A stretch of 64,000 nucleotides of DNA from Magnolia sinica (GCF_029962835.1 NC_080588.1:46855001-46919000); one strand, 5' to 3'; positions 1 through 12,927 are shown, numbered from the stretch's first letter. Numbers and translations: made by a program. Notes: generated by a model from the letters alone, not told the origin.

Positions 1-2390
1 TGCTAGAAATGCATGCATTGATCCAGTCTGTCCATCTGGTGGACCACACTGATCAGCAAGAAATGTGCAGCAGTCATTATGTGATGTCAGAAATTGCAGG
101 AGGCAGAGGTGTGGTTCCATCCAACTAGGAAGATATTTTAATCTCCCAACTACAATGAACCTCACGGGGTTGATGGCTGTCTAGCTCACTATTTAAATTG
201 TTGCAAGTGGACCAGGAATCCCAGGAATGGAGATTTTCAGGGTATTTTGATCATTCATACTTTCAAATAAAAGTCAGCAAGTCAACTCAACAATGTGCCT
301 TTTTGAGCATACTGCAAGGAAATCCCAGCAACTTCATCTAAGAAAAAGATGCAAATAGAATGAGATTTTGACAAGGTCATCAAGTTAAGTTACTACTTGA
401 GAAAATCACCAGCAGCTTTCTTGAGTGAAAAATTATATATATCAGCCAATAGGAACTCTGTATAGTGGGTTCCAGTGTATAGATCCATCTCCACTCATTA
501 GGTGGGCCACATGTACATGTTGGATACGAACTGTTGGTGTGCTTCCTTAAACCACACTGCATATTGTCCTCTTTACACTTGTGTGCCATCTTAGGCCCCA
601 CTCAAATGTCCACACACTTGTGTTGGAGGGGCTAATTAAATGAACCACTTCTAATGTTTTGTTCTGTAGATGCTCATAAGATCGACGCCAACAATGTAAT
701 GAAATGTAGAACTCATAGAAGGCTATAAGTTTGGGTTGGCAGAGAAAGTGGCTCCCAATTCAATTCAAATGAAATGGAAGAAAACATCCATGCAAATGGA
801 GTTAAACAGGTCGCTAGGGTCATTAATCTGATCTAGAAGAGCTGATGCCAATCCTAGTTTCAACAAAGGCCAGACACAAAACAAATGCGGGAGGGCCTAC
901 ATACTTAAACTACTAAGGCCTTATTTAGTAGACGCCTAAAAATGAGTTGATCTCTTTTTAATTAACAGTAATTATGTGTTAGAGATCTTCATCTCTAATA
1001 CATAATCATTAACAGTGAATGCTTGTTTGAATAGTGGAAGAAGCAGAGGTTGTATTTATTTTAAAATTCATATTAAGCAGCTACCTAATTCTCTAATAGT
1101 ATTAGCTATTATGCTTGTTACAAGTAATCAAATAGGTTGGTTTTATGTTCAAGGAATCCATCTTCCAGTCTTCTATTCACTGTTTGGCTGGGTATCTCTC
1201 TGCTTACTCGAAATTTGCCGATGGCAAATGGTGGGGCAGGATTACTAACTTCGGTGGGGCCATCGCCAAAATAGTGGGTTTTGAGAATTTAAGGGACCCA
1301 CAAAATCAGGATTGAGGATTAAGCCCTAATAATGCCAATTTTGGCAGGCCACATACCCTCCATCTCAGATATGTACTTGTGGAGCAGCATTTTCCTGGTT
1401 TAACTACCATATAATTGTGATTCAGGGGTTAAAACGCTGCTTTCTTGTGAAGAATCTGACTTGGAGATGTGAGGCCCACCTGAAATGCCATCAGGGCACG
1501 ATCTCGATTGTACACCAGATGATCCCCTAAAAAAAGAAGACAATTTGTTTCATTTACACTCTGTTTATAACATTGATCTAGTCCGTACATTTTGTAAACC
1601 ACACCCATCAGCAAAAAATGTGAAGCAGTCATCATGTGATGTGAAAAATGCCAGGAGTCAAAGAGTTGTGTGCCATCCAGCCAGAAAGATACTTTCGTCT
1701 CTCAACTGCATGGATCCTGCAGTATTTATGGCTGTCTGGATTATTTTAAATTATTATATGGCGAAGAATCTATTACAGGTGCCTAAAATGGAACATATAT
1801 AGGCAATAATCTTGATGTGATCTTACTTAGATGCGATCCTTCTCTTTCCCTTTGAACATCTCTAGTTTGTTGTGGGGTGTAGCATGGAGATTGAAAAGGA
1901 ATATGATTATTTGTTTATTTTAAAGAGAGACTGCAGATCAGATCATAAGGATTGTTTGAGCATTGAGGCTTTGAACTGTGGCCCATACATGGCAGGGTAC
2001 ATGAGATAAATCATACATGTCCATGGTAGTACCTCAATTTGTGTCCCATCACCAATCCCATGGCACAAAAAACTAACCAGACAGCCCCCATCAAGTGACC
2101 AGTTGCAATCACAATCACCATACATGTCTATGTTGGAGATTGGGGTGAACAGAATTTGAGGTGTACTTGAAGGACAGCTTCCTTTCCTATTGAAATAAGA
2201 AACTCGGTCAACATCCTGCATTATTAAGGAAGGTGGCCCACAACATTGACATTACGAATTAAGGTAACAAACATTGGCAGCTTCTCTATGCTTTTCATGT
2301 CCTTTTTTAATATGAAAGTCAGTCAACATCCTTTTTTAATTCTTCTCTTTTGAGTCCTTGTTCTCCCACTTCATGAAAAGTAGAAACAAG
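1..2390. repeat. Modular repeat unit A, truncated by the window start
   Basis: Non-coding. It aligns by eye with 5031-7380, beginning at 17 here and 5041 there (offset about 5.0 kb) and running to the shared phrase TTGAGTCCTTGTTCT near 2351. Recognisable modules are GCATGCATTGATCCAG (from 11), a block at about 361-600, AACAGTGAATGCTTG (about 1010), AAAATCAGGATTGAGG (about 1302), a second copy of the first module (about 1570-1740), and a terminal block (1780-1880) that matches the leader of the resistance gene at 20141. No open frame of convincing length and no transposase motif was seen. It could be a segmental duplication or a composite non-autonomous transposon. Confidence 0.7.
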
Positions 2391-3414
2391 AACATGCACT
2401 GTTGGTTATAGGTGTTTGATTTACTAACAGAGGTTGTGAGTTTGAAGTTTAGTACTGGTAATTAAGCGACCTGCCTCAAGTAACCATCGCCAATTTAAGT
2501 AGTGGTTAGAAGTGTGGGTGGGTCCGACTTAGCCCTGCAATGGCTACATCAATTTCCCTTTTATTAGCTTCTAGTCCATCATTTAGGCTGGTTAATGTTT
2601 CATTCTGAAATTGATATAACTCCGACGACACTGAGTCACATCATATTAATTTTTAGACCATGGGTACGACAGAATGTATTAAGTTGATCAAATGTGCAAA
2701 CCACCTCGACCTACAGGGCCAAGTCACTCTCACAAGAAAGTTTTCTAATGACCCAGCTCAAAATCTTGTCCAGCCTAGTCAAATACGCCACATTCCGAGT
2801 TAGGACACCGGATGGTACGCTTCGTGGGAGATGGCTGATGTGGTAAGAGTGCGTAGAGTAGCATAGCCTCATATGTTTCAACTAAGGAATGATATGCACT
2901 AGGTCAAAAATCAAGCTAATCTACTCATTGGGTAAGCTACACATTAATGTTGAATATGGACACACATGGGTGGTCTGCTAATTGAGTGGAAAGCTATCAA
3001 AGATCGGGCCATTCCACTCATCTCTTGGAGTTTCTACCACAAAGGAAGGTATCTTGGGCCTGTTTGGTCCATGGGGTTTAATGGTATGGAATTGTATTAG
3101 ATGAAAACAATGACAGCATGTCTGGAAATACCATGGTATTTTGGGCATCTAATCTCCATGTTTGAGATAAAATTCTTCCTCTCCGATAAACACTGCATTA
3201 AGTGAAACCTTGTATGGTGGATCATGGAATTGTAATCAACAGATTAGATAGAAAACTGATGTTGGTCATTTGTACATGTATATAACTATAACTTCACATG
3301 TAAAGGGTGTATGTGGAAGGATCACGTGGATAAAACACATGCATCAATGTGGCGCCGACGTGTAGTGGATTTCAAAGTAGCTTCTTGATGCTTTCCATGA
3401 TCCTCATTATGCCA
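2391..3414. other. Intergenic, no gene seen
   Basis: No convincing coding frame. A short piece beginning GGGCCTGTTTGGTCCATGG near 3057 has the look of a MITE end, but I could not find its partner end. Nothing else recognised. Confidence 0.5.
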
Positions 3415-4450
3415 CAGATGATCCAGTACCAAAACTGACCATCTGTTCCATTTATACACGCGCCTTTAAAACCTTAGAATTTATCACATGAATCTAATCT
3501 GAAACAATGAACTTGGAACATCCTTGTTCTGGTGCTCAAAATGCATGTGGTGATCCCGTCTGTCCATCTGGCGGGCCATGCCCATTGGAAAAAATGTACA
3601 TTAGTCATAACAAGATGTTGGAAATTTCGGGAGATAATTAAGAGGTGTGGTGTCATCTGGCAAGGAAAATATATTAATTTCCCAATTTCTGTGGGCCCCA
3701 CTGGGTTGGTGGCCGTCTATATCATTTTTTAAATTGTTGCAAGTGGACCATTGTTTATGTTCCCAGACAGGAAGAGAGTTGTTGGAGTTTATTGTATTTT
3801 ATTTTTATATATTTATATATTTATATTTCTTTTATCATTAATCCTTTCATGCAGAAAGGGTCCGCAAGCTAACTCAAGAATGTCCCCTTTCTGGCCGGCC
3901 GTGCTTAAAGAAAATCAATAGCAGATTCCTCTAACAAAAGGATGCACATAGAATGGACACGGCTTGGGTGGGCCACCCTGATGCATGTGCCTTACATCCA
4001 GTCCGTCCATCTATCTGCTTCATTTTTTGGATCAAGCCCCAAAATGAGATGTCAGAGTGCATGTAAGGCACATAGATCATGGTGGGCCCTACAGTGATGT
4101 GCCACATGTAAAACAATTACCCGTTTATGTTGAAGAGAGGCTGTAGATCCGATTATTAAGATTTATTTGATCATTGAGGCTTTCGGGCTGTGGCCCATTA
4201 ATATTCCTTGGAAGGGCACATAAGATGAAGCATACATGTTGGTGGAAACTTAGATTGTGTCCAATCCCCAAACCCATGGCAAGAAAACTCAACCAGATGG
4301 CCCCCATCAAGTGATCAGTTGCAATCAAGATTACATAGATGTCTATGGTGGAGATTAGATTGAACACAATTTAAGGTGTCGTTGAGGGCGAGATTCAAAT
4401 AGAAGCCTGATTAACGGTGCTGATGAAAGATATACCACATGGTGGCCCAC
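3415..4450. repeat. Diverged copy of the unit A/B repeat family
   Basis: The stretch at 3415-3745 matches the GATCCAG/GTGGACC module of units A and B and the copy at 34960-35260, including CCTTGTTCTGGTGCTC followed by a GCATGTGGTGATCC-type phrase. The stretch at 4135-4380 matches 1930-2230 and 6950-7200 (shared CCCCCATCAAGTGA and TTGCAATCA). Between them, at about 3965-4110, is a small fold-back: GCATGTGCCTTACAT on one side and ATGTAAGGCACAT on the other. The copy is clearly older than A and B. Confidence 0.6.
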
Positions 4451-4616
4451 AAACAAACCAATGGTCAACATCCCATTCACATTATTCCATATAGTGTGGC
4501 CCATCTGATTTGTGGATCGAGCTGATTTTTTACCTCAAGTTCTAACATTGAGCATAGAATTTGATTAGCAGAGTGGATTTTGTAATTAGAACATGATGGG
4601 CCTCCTAGACTTGGAC

Positions 4617-7380
4617 ACGGGCATAGTGGGGCAAGATTACTAACTTCAGTGGGCCACTGCCAAAATAGTGGGTTTTGGGAATTTTAGGGACCCACAAAAT
4701 CAGGATTGAGGATTAAGCCTTAATAATGCCAGTTTTCGCGGGCCACATACCCTTCATGTCAGATTTGTACATGTGGAGCAGCATTTTCCCAACTTAACAG
4801 CCATATAATTGTGATTAAGGGGTTAAAACGCTGCTTTCTTGTGAAGAATTTGACTTGGAGATGTGGGGGCCACCTGAACTGCCATCAGGGCATGATCCTT
4901 ATTGTGTCCTGAATGATCCCCTAGCGAACAGACCATTTCGTCCATTTATACACATGTTTAAAACCTTGGGATTTATGACATTCATCCATTGGAAATGTTG
5001 GAACTTGCAAGGTCCCTGTTCAACCACATGACATGCATGCATTGATCCAGTCCGTTCATATGGTGGACCACTCTGATCCGCAAGAATTGTGCAGAAATCA
5101 TTATGTGATGTCAGAAATTGAAGGAGTCGGAGATGGGGTTCCATCCAGCTAGAAAAATATTTTCACCACCCCACTACGCTGGGCTCTGTAGGGTTGACGG
5201 CTGTCTAGGTCACTATTTAAATTGTTACAGGTGGACCAGGAATCACAGGAAGGGAGATTTTTGGGGTATTTTGGTCGTTCTTACTTTCACGTAATGGTTG
5301 GCATGTCAAGTCAATAACGCGCCTTTTCGACTATACTTAAAGGAAATCACCAAGCAACTTTCTCTACAAAAAAGATGCACTTACGTAAAGTGAGATTTTG
5401 TCTAGGTCATCAAGTTAAGTTTCTAGAGAAAATCACCAGCAACTTCCTTGAGTGACAAATTACATATATCAGCCAATTAGGACCTCTATATAGTGGCCCA
5501 CCAGACCAACAATCCTAATCCATCCACTAGGTGGGTTCCACTATATAGATCCATCTCCACTTATTAGGTGGGCCACAAGTACATGTTGGATACGAACCGT
5601 TGGTGTGTTTCCTTAAACGACACTGCATATTGTCCTCTTTACACTATTGTGCCATCTTAGGCACATTTGGGCTAGTTAAATGAACCACTTCTAAGGTTTT
5701 GTTCTATAGATGCTCATAAGATTGACGCCAACAATGTAATGAAATGTAGTACACAAAGAAGGCCACAAGTTTGGGTTGGCAGAGAAGGTGACTCCCGATT
5801 CAATTCAAATGATAGAAGAAAACATCCATGTGAATGGAGTCAAGGAGGTGGCTGGGGCCAGGCCAATCCTAGTTTCCAACAAAGGCTGGATACAAAACAA
5901 ATGCAGGAGGGCCTGCATATGTAAACTACTAAAGACCATATGTAAACTACTGAAGGCCTTATTTAGTAGACACCTAAAAATGAATTGATCTCTTTTTAAT
6001 TAACAGTAATTATGCGTTGGAGATCTTTATCTCTAATACATAATCATTAACAGTGAATGCTTGTTTGAATAGTGGAAGAAGCAGAGTTTGTATTTATTTC
6101 AGAATTCATATTAAACAGCCACCTAATTCTCTAATAGTATTAGCTATTATGCTTGTTAAAAGTAATCAAATGGGTTGGTTTTATGTTCAATGAATCCATC
6201 TTCCATTCTATTCACTGTTTGGCTGGGTATCTCTCTGCTTACTTGAAATTTGCCGATGGCAGATGGTGGGCCAGGATTACTAACTTCGGTGGGCCATCAC
6301 CAAAATAGTGGGTTTTGAGAATTTAAGGGACCCACAAAATCAGGATTGAGGATTAAGCCTAAATAATGCCAATTTTGGCAGGCCACATACCCTCCATGTC
6401 AGATTTGTACTTGTGGAGCAGCATTTTCCTGGTTTAACTGCCATATAATTGTGATTAATGGGTTAAAACACTGCTTTCTTGTGAAGAATTTGACTTGGAG
6501 ATGTGGGGCCCACCTGAATTGCCATCAGCGCATGATCCTGATTGTACACTAGATGATCCCCTACCCAAAAAGACAATTTTCATTTACACTCTGTTTGTAA
6601 TATTGATCCAGTCCATCCATCTTGTGGACCGCACCTATCAGCAAAAAATGTGAAGCAGTCATCATGCGATGTCAAAAATACCATGAGTCAAGTTGGGTGC
6701 CATCCAGCTAAAAAGACAGTTTGATCTCTCAACTGCATGGACCCTGCAGTATTTATGGCTGTCTGGATCACTTCAAATTATTAGATTGCGAAGAATCTAT
6801 TACTGCTGCCTAAAATGGAACATTATAAGCAATAATCTTGTATGTGATCTTACTTAGATGTGATCCTTCTCTTTCTCTTACTTTCGACATCTCTAGTTTG
6901 TTGTTGGTTGTAGCATGGAGATTGAAAAGGATTATGATTACTCATTTATTTTAAAGAGAGGCTGCAGATCAAATCATAAGGTTGTTTGATCATTGAGGCT
7001 TTGAGTTGTGGCCCATCCATGGCAGGGCACATGAAATAAATCATACATGTACATGGTAGTACCTCAATTTGTGTCCCATCACCAAACCCACTGTACAAAA
7101 AGGTAACCAGACAGCCCCCATCAAGTGACCAATTGCAATCACGACCACTATACATGTCTATGTTGGAGATCGGGGTGAACACAATTTGAGGTGTCCTTGA
7201 AAGACAACTTCCTTTCTTATTGAAATATGAAATTCAATCAACATCCTGCATTATTAAGGGAGGTGGCCCATGACATTGACATCAAGAAGGCAACAACATT
7301 GGCAGCTTCTTGATGCTTTCCATTTTTTTTTTTAATTCTTCTCTTTTGAGTCCTTGTTCTTCCACTTCATGGAAAGCAGA
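4617..7380. repeat. Modular repeat unit B
   Basis: From about 5031 this aligns almost end to end with unit A. The preceding part (4617-5030) is an extra copy of the module beginning near 1230 in A and near 6267 in B, so the module occurs twice within B. The block at 5391-5530 (AGGTCATCAAGTTAAG and GCCCACCAGACCAACAATCC) and the block at 6770-6910 both reappear in the promoter and leader of the resistance gene. No coding capacity is seen; the short open frames here are not conserved between A and B. Confidence 0.7.
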
Positions 7381-7844
7381 GTATAGACCTACAGTTTCAT
7401 CATTTTCAATTCCACATTATTACATTTTCAGCTCTTGGGCATTTCCACCTGTGTAGAGAGAGAGAGAGAGAATTCCTTCATCCACTTCTGCTCCATCATC
7501 ACACATCTGTGGTGTGGTTCACCTGTGTGGATAGCTTACGTCATCCTCTTCTTCTACCAAAGGATCTGACCCCGCTCTCTGTTTCTCCCTCAACCTGCAA
7601 TAGATCGGTGAGAGACTTCTTAGTTTAAAAGATTTATATTAAACTCTTCATCGTACAAATCTATCCACGCAGTTGTGATCTTTTAAAGGTAAGATCTTAT
7701 CCATTCATATTTAGATCATTGTTAGAAATTTGACTTTATCACACATGGGATGTTCCTAGGAGTTGGATCCTTAAAAATACTGAGTTTCCGCTGTTTTTAT
7801 ACCCAAAGGATCCAACAACGCCTCACCCCACCATGAAAATGAGA
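7381..7844. other. Intergenic with a short GA microsatellite
   Basis: Contains an (AG)8 tract at 7455-7471 and a pyrimidine-rich stretch at about 7540-7600. No gene or recognisable element was seen. Confidence 0.5.
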
Positions 7845-8450
7845 TGCTCTGAAAATCATGGCAATCCAACCATCAAGTGGTCCACCATGCAAATTTAAAG
7901 GATTATGTTGTGGCCCACTTAATGATTAGATTAGCCTGATCTTTTAGATGTCTGAATTTTTTTGGTGGAGAAGCCCTGTGGACGGTTTAGATGCCATACA
8001 TGCACCGTGATGTTCTGATTTTGTCTTGCTTCCTTGTACCTGATAGAGGTCATATAGGTCATTTGGTACATGCGACAAAAAATAAGGTATTTTCAGGACT
8101 TAAATGGGCCACACGAGAGGAAACAGTGGAGATTAAGTGACCACCGTTGAAATATTTATATGGCCACAAAGTTTTTTTTATCGGTCTAAGTTTTTAATGT
8201 TTTCACTTCATCCCACTAAAAATGACTTTATAAACGGTTTGGATGGCAAATAAACATCAAGGCAGAGTTAACGGCAGAAATTTCTTTCACCACTGTTTCA
8301 TCTTGTATAGCCCAGTTGAGTTTTGGATCCTCCTATTTTTTTGGTTACATTTACTAAAATGAGCTCAAAAAATGGATGGACGGGTTGGATTTCTCATAAA
8401 CATCACGGTGGACCCCACCTTGCATCCCGCGCAGTAACTTCCTCCCAAAG
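7845..8450. mobile_element. Fold-back MITE fragment
   Basis: Shares the phrases of neighbouring MITEs: GTGGTCCACC, ACCATTGAAA-like and AAATAAACATCA-like words in its arms, and AAAATGGATGGACGG at its right end (about 8369). The arms are partly self-complementary but diverged. Non-coding. Confidence 0.5.
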
Positions 8451-8499
8451 ACTTTAACAGGAAATCCGGTTCCGGGGTTCGGGAGAATCGAAACGGATT

Positions 8500-8990
8500 G
8501 GCTACTCCCCGGCCACCAGCCAATGGCTGGTGTTTGGTGCTATGTGGGCCCCACCATGATGTACATGTTTCATCCATGCCGTGCATCTATTTTTCTAGAT
8601 CATTTTATGTTATGATACCAAAAATGATTTATATCACAATCTCAAGCGGACCACATTACAAGAAACAATGTTGAATGAACATCGACCATTAAAAACATTT
8701 CTAGGGGCCATAAAAGTTTTGGATCAAGCTGATATTTGTTTTTTCCCTTCATCTGGGTCTGTATGACCTAATCAACAGATTGGATGTCAAATAAACAGTA
8801 CATTGGGCCTTAGGAGGATTTTAATGGTGGATATCCAATTACTATTGTTTTCCTGTTGTGTGGTCCACATGAGATTTATTTTTTTCTCATTTTTGGTATA
8901 AAACCGTAATATGATCTTTAAAAATGGATGAACCGAATGGATGAAACACATATATCATGGTGGGGCCCACGGAGCACCGACCACTAGCCA
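8500..8990. mobile_element. Fold-back MITE, long inverted arms (family 1)
   Basis: The left arm (about 8530-8755) and the reverse complement of the right arm (about 8760-8990) read alike for more than 200 bases: both run GGTGCT, GTGGGCCCCACCATGAT, TTTCATCCAT, ACCAAAAATGA, GGACCACA, ACCATTAAAA and AAAGTTTTGGATCAAGC-type words in the same order. It has no coding capacity. A second copy lies at 37660-38195. Long near-perfect inverted arms meeting in the middle are the mark of fold-back or MITE elements; the transposase superfamily cannot be told from sequence alone. Confidence 0.7.
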
Positions 8991-9484
8991 CAAAAAGTTC
9001 TATGGGTCTCATCATGAGGTAAGTGTTACATTCAAACCTTCCATCCATCTGGCTAGCTCGTCTTAGGGCTTGAGACGAAAAATAAGATAGATCTAACTAT
9101 TAAGTGAACCACACTGGAAAAAGTAGTAGGGAATTGAACGTCTACCATTGAAAACCTTGTAGGGGTCACAGAAGTTTTGGATCAATAGGAAATTTGTTTT
9201 TCCTCTTCTTTCATGTCTTTGTAACCTTATGAACAGATTGGATTGAAAATAAACATTATGGTGGGTCTTATGAATTTTTTAACGGTGAAAATCATTATCC
9301 GTGATGCTATTTGTGGTGTGTCCAGTTGATCTTTGGATATGATTCATTTTTTGGATAATGCTCTAAAATGATCTCGAAAAATGGATGAACGGTGTGGATA
9401 TAATAAATACATCACTGTAGGGCCATGTAACTTTTATCTCCTTTGAACCGTTCGTACAACACGGAGCTCGAGGAGCCCGAGAGG
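8991..9484. mobile_element. Fold-back MITE (family 3)
   Basis: Self-complementary arms: GTCTCATCATGAGGTAAGTG near the left end, and ATGGATGAACGGTGTGGATA followed by a GGGCC word near the right. It matches 37110-37600 along its whole length (shared GAACGTCTACCATTGAAA, AACAGAAGTTTTGGAT-type and ATGAACAGATTGGAT-type words). Non-coding. Confidence 0.65.
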
Positions 9485-10015
9485 GTGCCGATTAGGTACT
9501 ACCCCCAACTGTTCCGAGCTCGGGATAGGCAGAGGCACCATGATGTATGACTTCTATCCACACGGTTCATCCATTTTTCCATATTATTTTAGAATGGTTT
9601 ACCAAAAATAAGACGAATAAAAGGCTCAAGTGGACCACACCACAGGAAGTAGCAGTGTTAAGGACACACACCATTGAAACCTTCTTAGGGTCCACCGTGT
9701 CATTTATTTTCCATCCAACATGTTGATATGGTCATATACATCTGGATGAAGTGAAAAAATAAATATCATCATGATCCAAAACTTCTATGGTCCTTGAGAA
9801 TTTTTCAACGGTAGGAATTTACTCTCCACTATGTGGTCCATTTAAAACTTGAATGTGCTTTATTTTTGGTAAAACATTTTAAAATAATATGGAAAAATGG
9901 ATGGACGGTGTGGATAGAAGTCATACATCATGGTAGCCCCTCAGTAGCCCGTGGGGCCTCCGCCTGTCCCGAGCTCGGAACAGGCAGAGGTAGTACCTAA
10001 TCCACTCCCCGGCTC
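9485..10015. mobile_element. Fold-back MITE (family 2)
   Basis: The left end has GATTAGGTACTACC and CTGTTCCGAGCTCGGGA. The right end has the inverted GAGCTCGGAACAG and GGTAGTACCTAATCC at about 9970-10005. The arms are inverted copies of about 250 bases. A second copy is at 35640-36180. The GAGCTC-centred ends are the cleanest terminal inverted repeats in this cluster. Confidence 0.7.
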
Positions 10016-10485
10016 GCATGACACGTACCTACACCAGCTATATAGCTGGTGTGTGGTACACTAGCCAATCTGCTTCCCTGATTTTCCCTATGTGTGGACT
10101 TTGGAAGCGGATTAGATACTGACAGGTTGAATAGCGAGACTAGCTACTGAAGTCACGTCACCAAGTTCACCAAGTTCTATAGGGCCTACCATGATGTATG
10201 TGTTGTATCTATACTATCCATCCTTTTGGAGAGATCATTTTAGGCCATGAGATAAAGAATGAGTCAAATCAAAATATTGAGTGAACCCCACCACAGAAAA
10301 CAGTGAGGAGAGTGACGCCCTCCGGTGAAACCTTCCTGAAGTCCACTATGATGTTTATCTGATGAACAAAAGGCACAAAAATTCTACCCTGGTCCAAAAG
10401 TTTTTTTGACCCCATGAGGGTTCAATCCCAATTGTTTCCTAATGCGTGGCTCACTTGAATTTTAGATCTATCTCATTTTTTAACA
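10016..10485. mobile_element. MITE-derived fragments
   Basis: A short unit with an internal hairpin (CCAGCTATATAGCTGG at about 10033-10048), whose relative is at 37609-37665, is followed by another arm of the same MITE superfamily (10130-10480; AGGGCCTACCATGATGTATG, then TCATTTTTTAACATG at the end). It ends where the copia LTR begins. Non-coding. Confidence 0.5.
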
Positions 10486-11240
10486 TGTTATTGGAGAAAC
10501 GACCCTATGTAAGTATTTTAATATAGATTAAAACAAATAAGAGAAAACAAAAATCCAAACAAACATATGTAAAAAAACCCTCGTAGGTAAAAAAAAACTA
10601 CGGCATAAAATGATGATATTTAGAGAAGCTCATAGGGATGTAGAGAACTTACGGCCAAAACCCTAAATCTCTTTCTTGGAAGCTCTCAAAAAACACACAT
10701 GTAAGAAAAAAATAAAAATAAAAATCGTAACCCACTCTTCACTCTAACATAACTTACTAAAAGCCACTCTTTCAAAATAAAGATGTCAAAACTACCCCTC
10801 TAATGATCTATTAACACGTGTGCCTTGTTAACACGTGAAATATGGTTCATATGGGCCCATAAAAGTGAATAAACCCAAAGTGAATTTGGTGTCAAAATTT
10901 TAACAATATCTTCCTTGATTGTAAAATCACTGGTGTCACAATTTTAACAATCTCTTCCTTGATTGTAAAATCACTTCATTGCCTGGTCAATTTTCTTTTA
11001 AACATCACCATCATCGTTTTGTGAACACTCCATGTCTATTTCTTTTTTGCTAAGTTGAGAGAAGTCGAGCAGAGCTTGAACTCTTCAGTAGGAACGACCT
11101 TTGTAAGCATATCCACTAGATTCTTACTGGTGTGAATCTTATCAACAGAAATATTTCATTCTTCTAGCATCTGCCAAATAAAGTGATAATAAATATTAAT
11201 GTTCTCATTCAGGGAGCAAATAAAATTTGTGCCGTTCTGC
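10486..11240 (-). mobile_element. Ty1/copia retrotransposon relic, 3' end only
   Basis: A fossil on the minus strand. The 3' LTR spans about 10486-10905 (420 bp) and has TGTTA/TAACA inverted ends. A purine-rich tract lies next to it on the element strand. Around this junction a 44-bp segment is tandemly duplicated (10888-10931 and 10932-10975). Further right (about 11040-11200) the complement encodes a copia-type RNase H C-terminus with the IHTSKN and DMLTK signatures. Only this end is present: no 5' LTR, gag, integrase or main RT domain was found. Broken. Confidence 0.7.
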
Positions 11241-12927
11241 AACAATATATCTGAATCATGCTCACATGGTTGTAATCAGACTACATGGTTGGATTTCTGG
11301 GGCTCTGTCCCACCTAAAAAAACAGATTAGATCGGAAAGAGGGGCCCACTTGAGTGTGATGGGTTCTCCCAGACAATGAAGAAGATGACGAGCATGATAA
11401 TGGTGAAATGTTGATGGAGGGATAATCCTCTACTGTAAGTCGCTTGGAGGGTTTGCATTGAACCCCAGAAATTTGTGGGACCCACCAAATGGACGATTGA
11501 CCACCATTTCTTGGTAGGTTTCAAGATTTTCAGCTGTGGCCACAAACTTGTGCACTTGCGAGTTTTTCGCGAGAAATCCAGATCAGCGCGAGATAGCCTT
11601 GTTGGCTGCCTTAAAATCGACATCTGAAAGGTGCTAGGCAGTTCATATATGGAAGTGAGCGGTTGGGATCGTGCCAGCGTTCCAAATGGAAAGATTCTTT
11701 CCGCTACTTTTACAGCTGTGGAAGTCCTAAAACGAAATGGATGGAGGGCTGGGATGTACCGGAATGGAAGGTCTAGACTGTGAGAGTCTTCCCATATAAG
11801 GATTGCCAGCTTGGCAGCCATGGAATGTTTCTATTTTTGGAAATGATTCGTGCGCACCACTCAGTTTGCGCTGGATTTCGCGTGCACACAAGTGCATAGT
11901 GACGGGTGTGATTTATTGGGTTTTGGTCAGCTTCGAGAGCTTGTCAAGATGGACGGTTTGGATGGTTCGAACTGATCATGATGTTGGGCACAACGACCAC
12001 AAACGGACGTGGTCCGTTCGAGCTGCACTGGGCAGAAATCAGAGAGAAAGAGTGCTTTTTTTTTTCTCCTATATTTAGTCAGCGCCCCTTTGACTGGGCT
12101 GGCTGGACTCATGTATTGCGAGTGGGCACGTCTTGGTGCACACGCACCATAGGTGTGGGGTCCACAGTGATGCCTTGAGAAATCCTCTCCGTTCATAGGA
12201 CTCCATAGGCCTAACTGGGTCATTTGACCGAAGATGCGGGAGATCAAAACTTAGGTGGCCCATAAAAACTTGATTTTGAGTTATTTCATTGACTTTTATT
12301 AATTCAATGGTCAAATTGATTTCAATACGAACTCTAATGGTAAAAAAAGGTATCAGGAATTTGTTTGGATAATTAGGACACTTAATCTATGGTCTTTTAC
12401 TATTAATACCTTTATTATAACATCTTTCATAATATAAATTATTATTATTATTGTCTTAACTTACAATTGCAGTGTCTACTTCTAAATGGAATTGTCCTTG
12501 TGATCGATTCTTAAGGTAATTTTTAACTATTGTGTGGGCCACACCACATGAACGTCTAATTACCCAACCTTGGTTTATTGAGCATTCAAACCATCTAATG
12601 GTTGAATTGACTAATATATAATTACCAATAATCTTAGGGATCTTAAGAATGTTTAGGTGTGATCTGGGAGTTGGATATGAAATCAAAGAATCTGATGTGT
12701 GTTCTCAAAGGATGGACCATTGTAAATTCGACGAATTGTGGATTTGATGGTTTGACAATTCATCATGAAAATCAATGGATGATTGGCTTGGCTTATGGAT
12801 GGAAATTACTTATAATGGTTAGACTTAGGTCAGGTTGTAGGTGAATGTTAACATAAGATAGGTTGGTACTTATACTACGTTAGGTTACACAGTAACACCC
12901 GAGTACTAAAAAGTATGGGGTGTTACA
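11241..12927. other. Non-coding stretch, possibly ending in an LTR edge
   Basis: Open frames of up to 164 codons occur (for example 11327-11821, -), but none shows a domain I recognise. The right edge reads GTATGGGGTGTTACA (to 12927), which resembles the 3' end of Ty3/gypsy LTRs. No matching TGTAACACCCC start is visible to the left, so any LTR here is truncated. Origin unresolved. Confidence 0.3.

Noticed and set aside
2400-2560. SINE-like segment with a B-box-like GAGGTTGTGAGTTTGAAG
   Set aside because: No A box, no 3' tail and no flanking duplication; the resemblance is too slight.
11327-11821. 164-codon minus-strand frame
   Set aside because: No recognisable domain, no codon or splice context and no repeat support. 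Chance openness is more likely.
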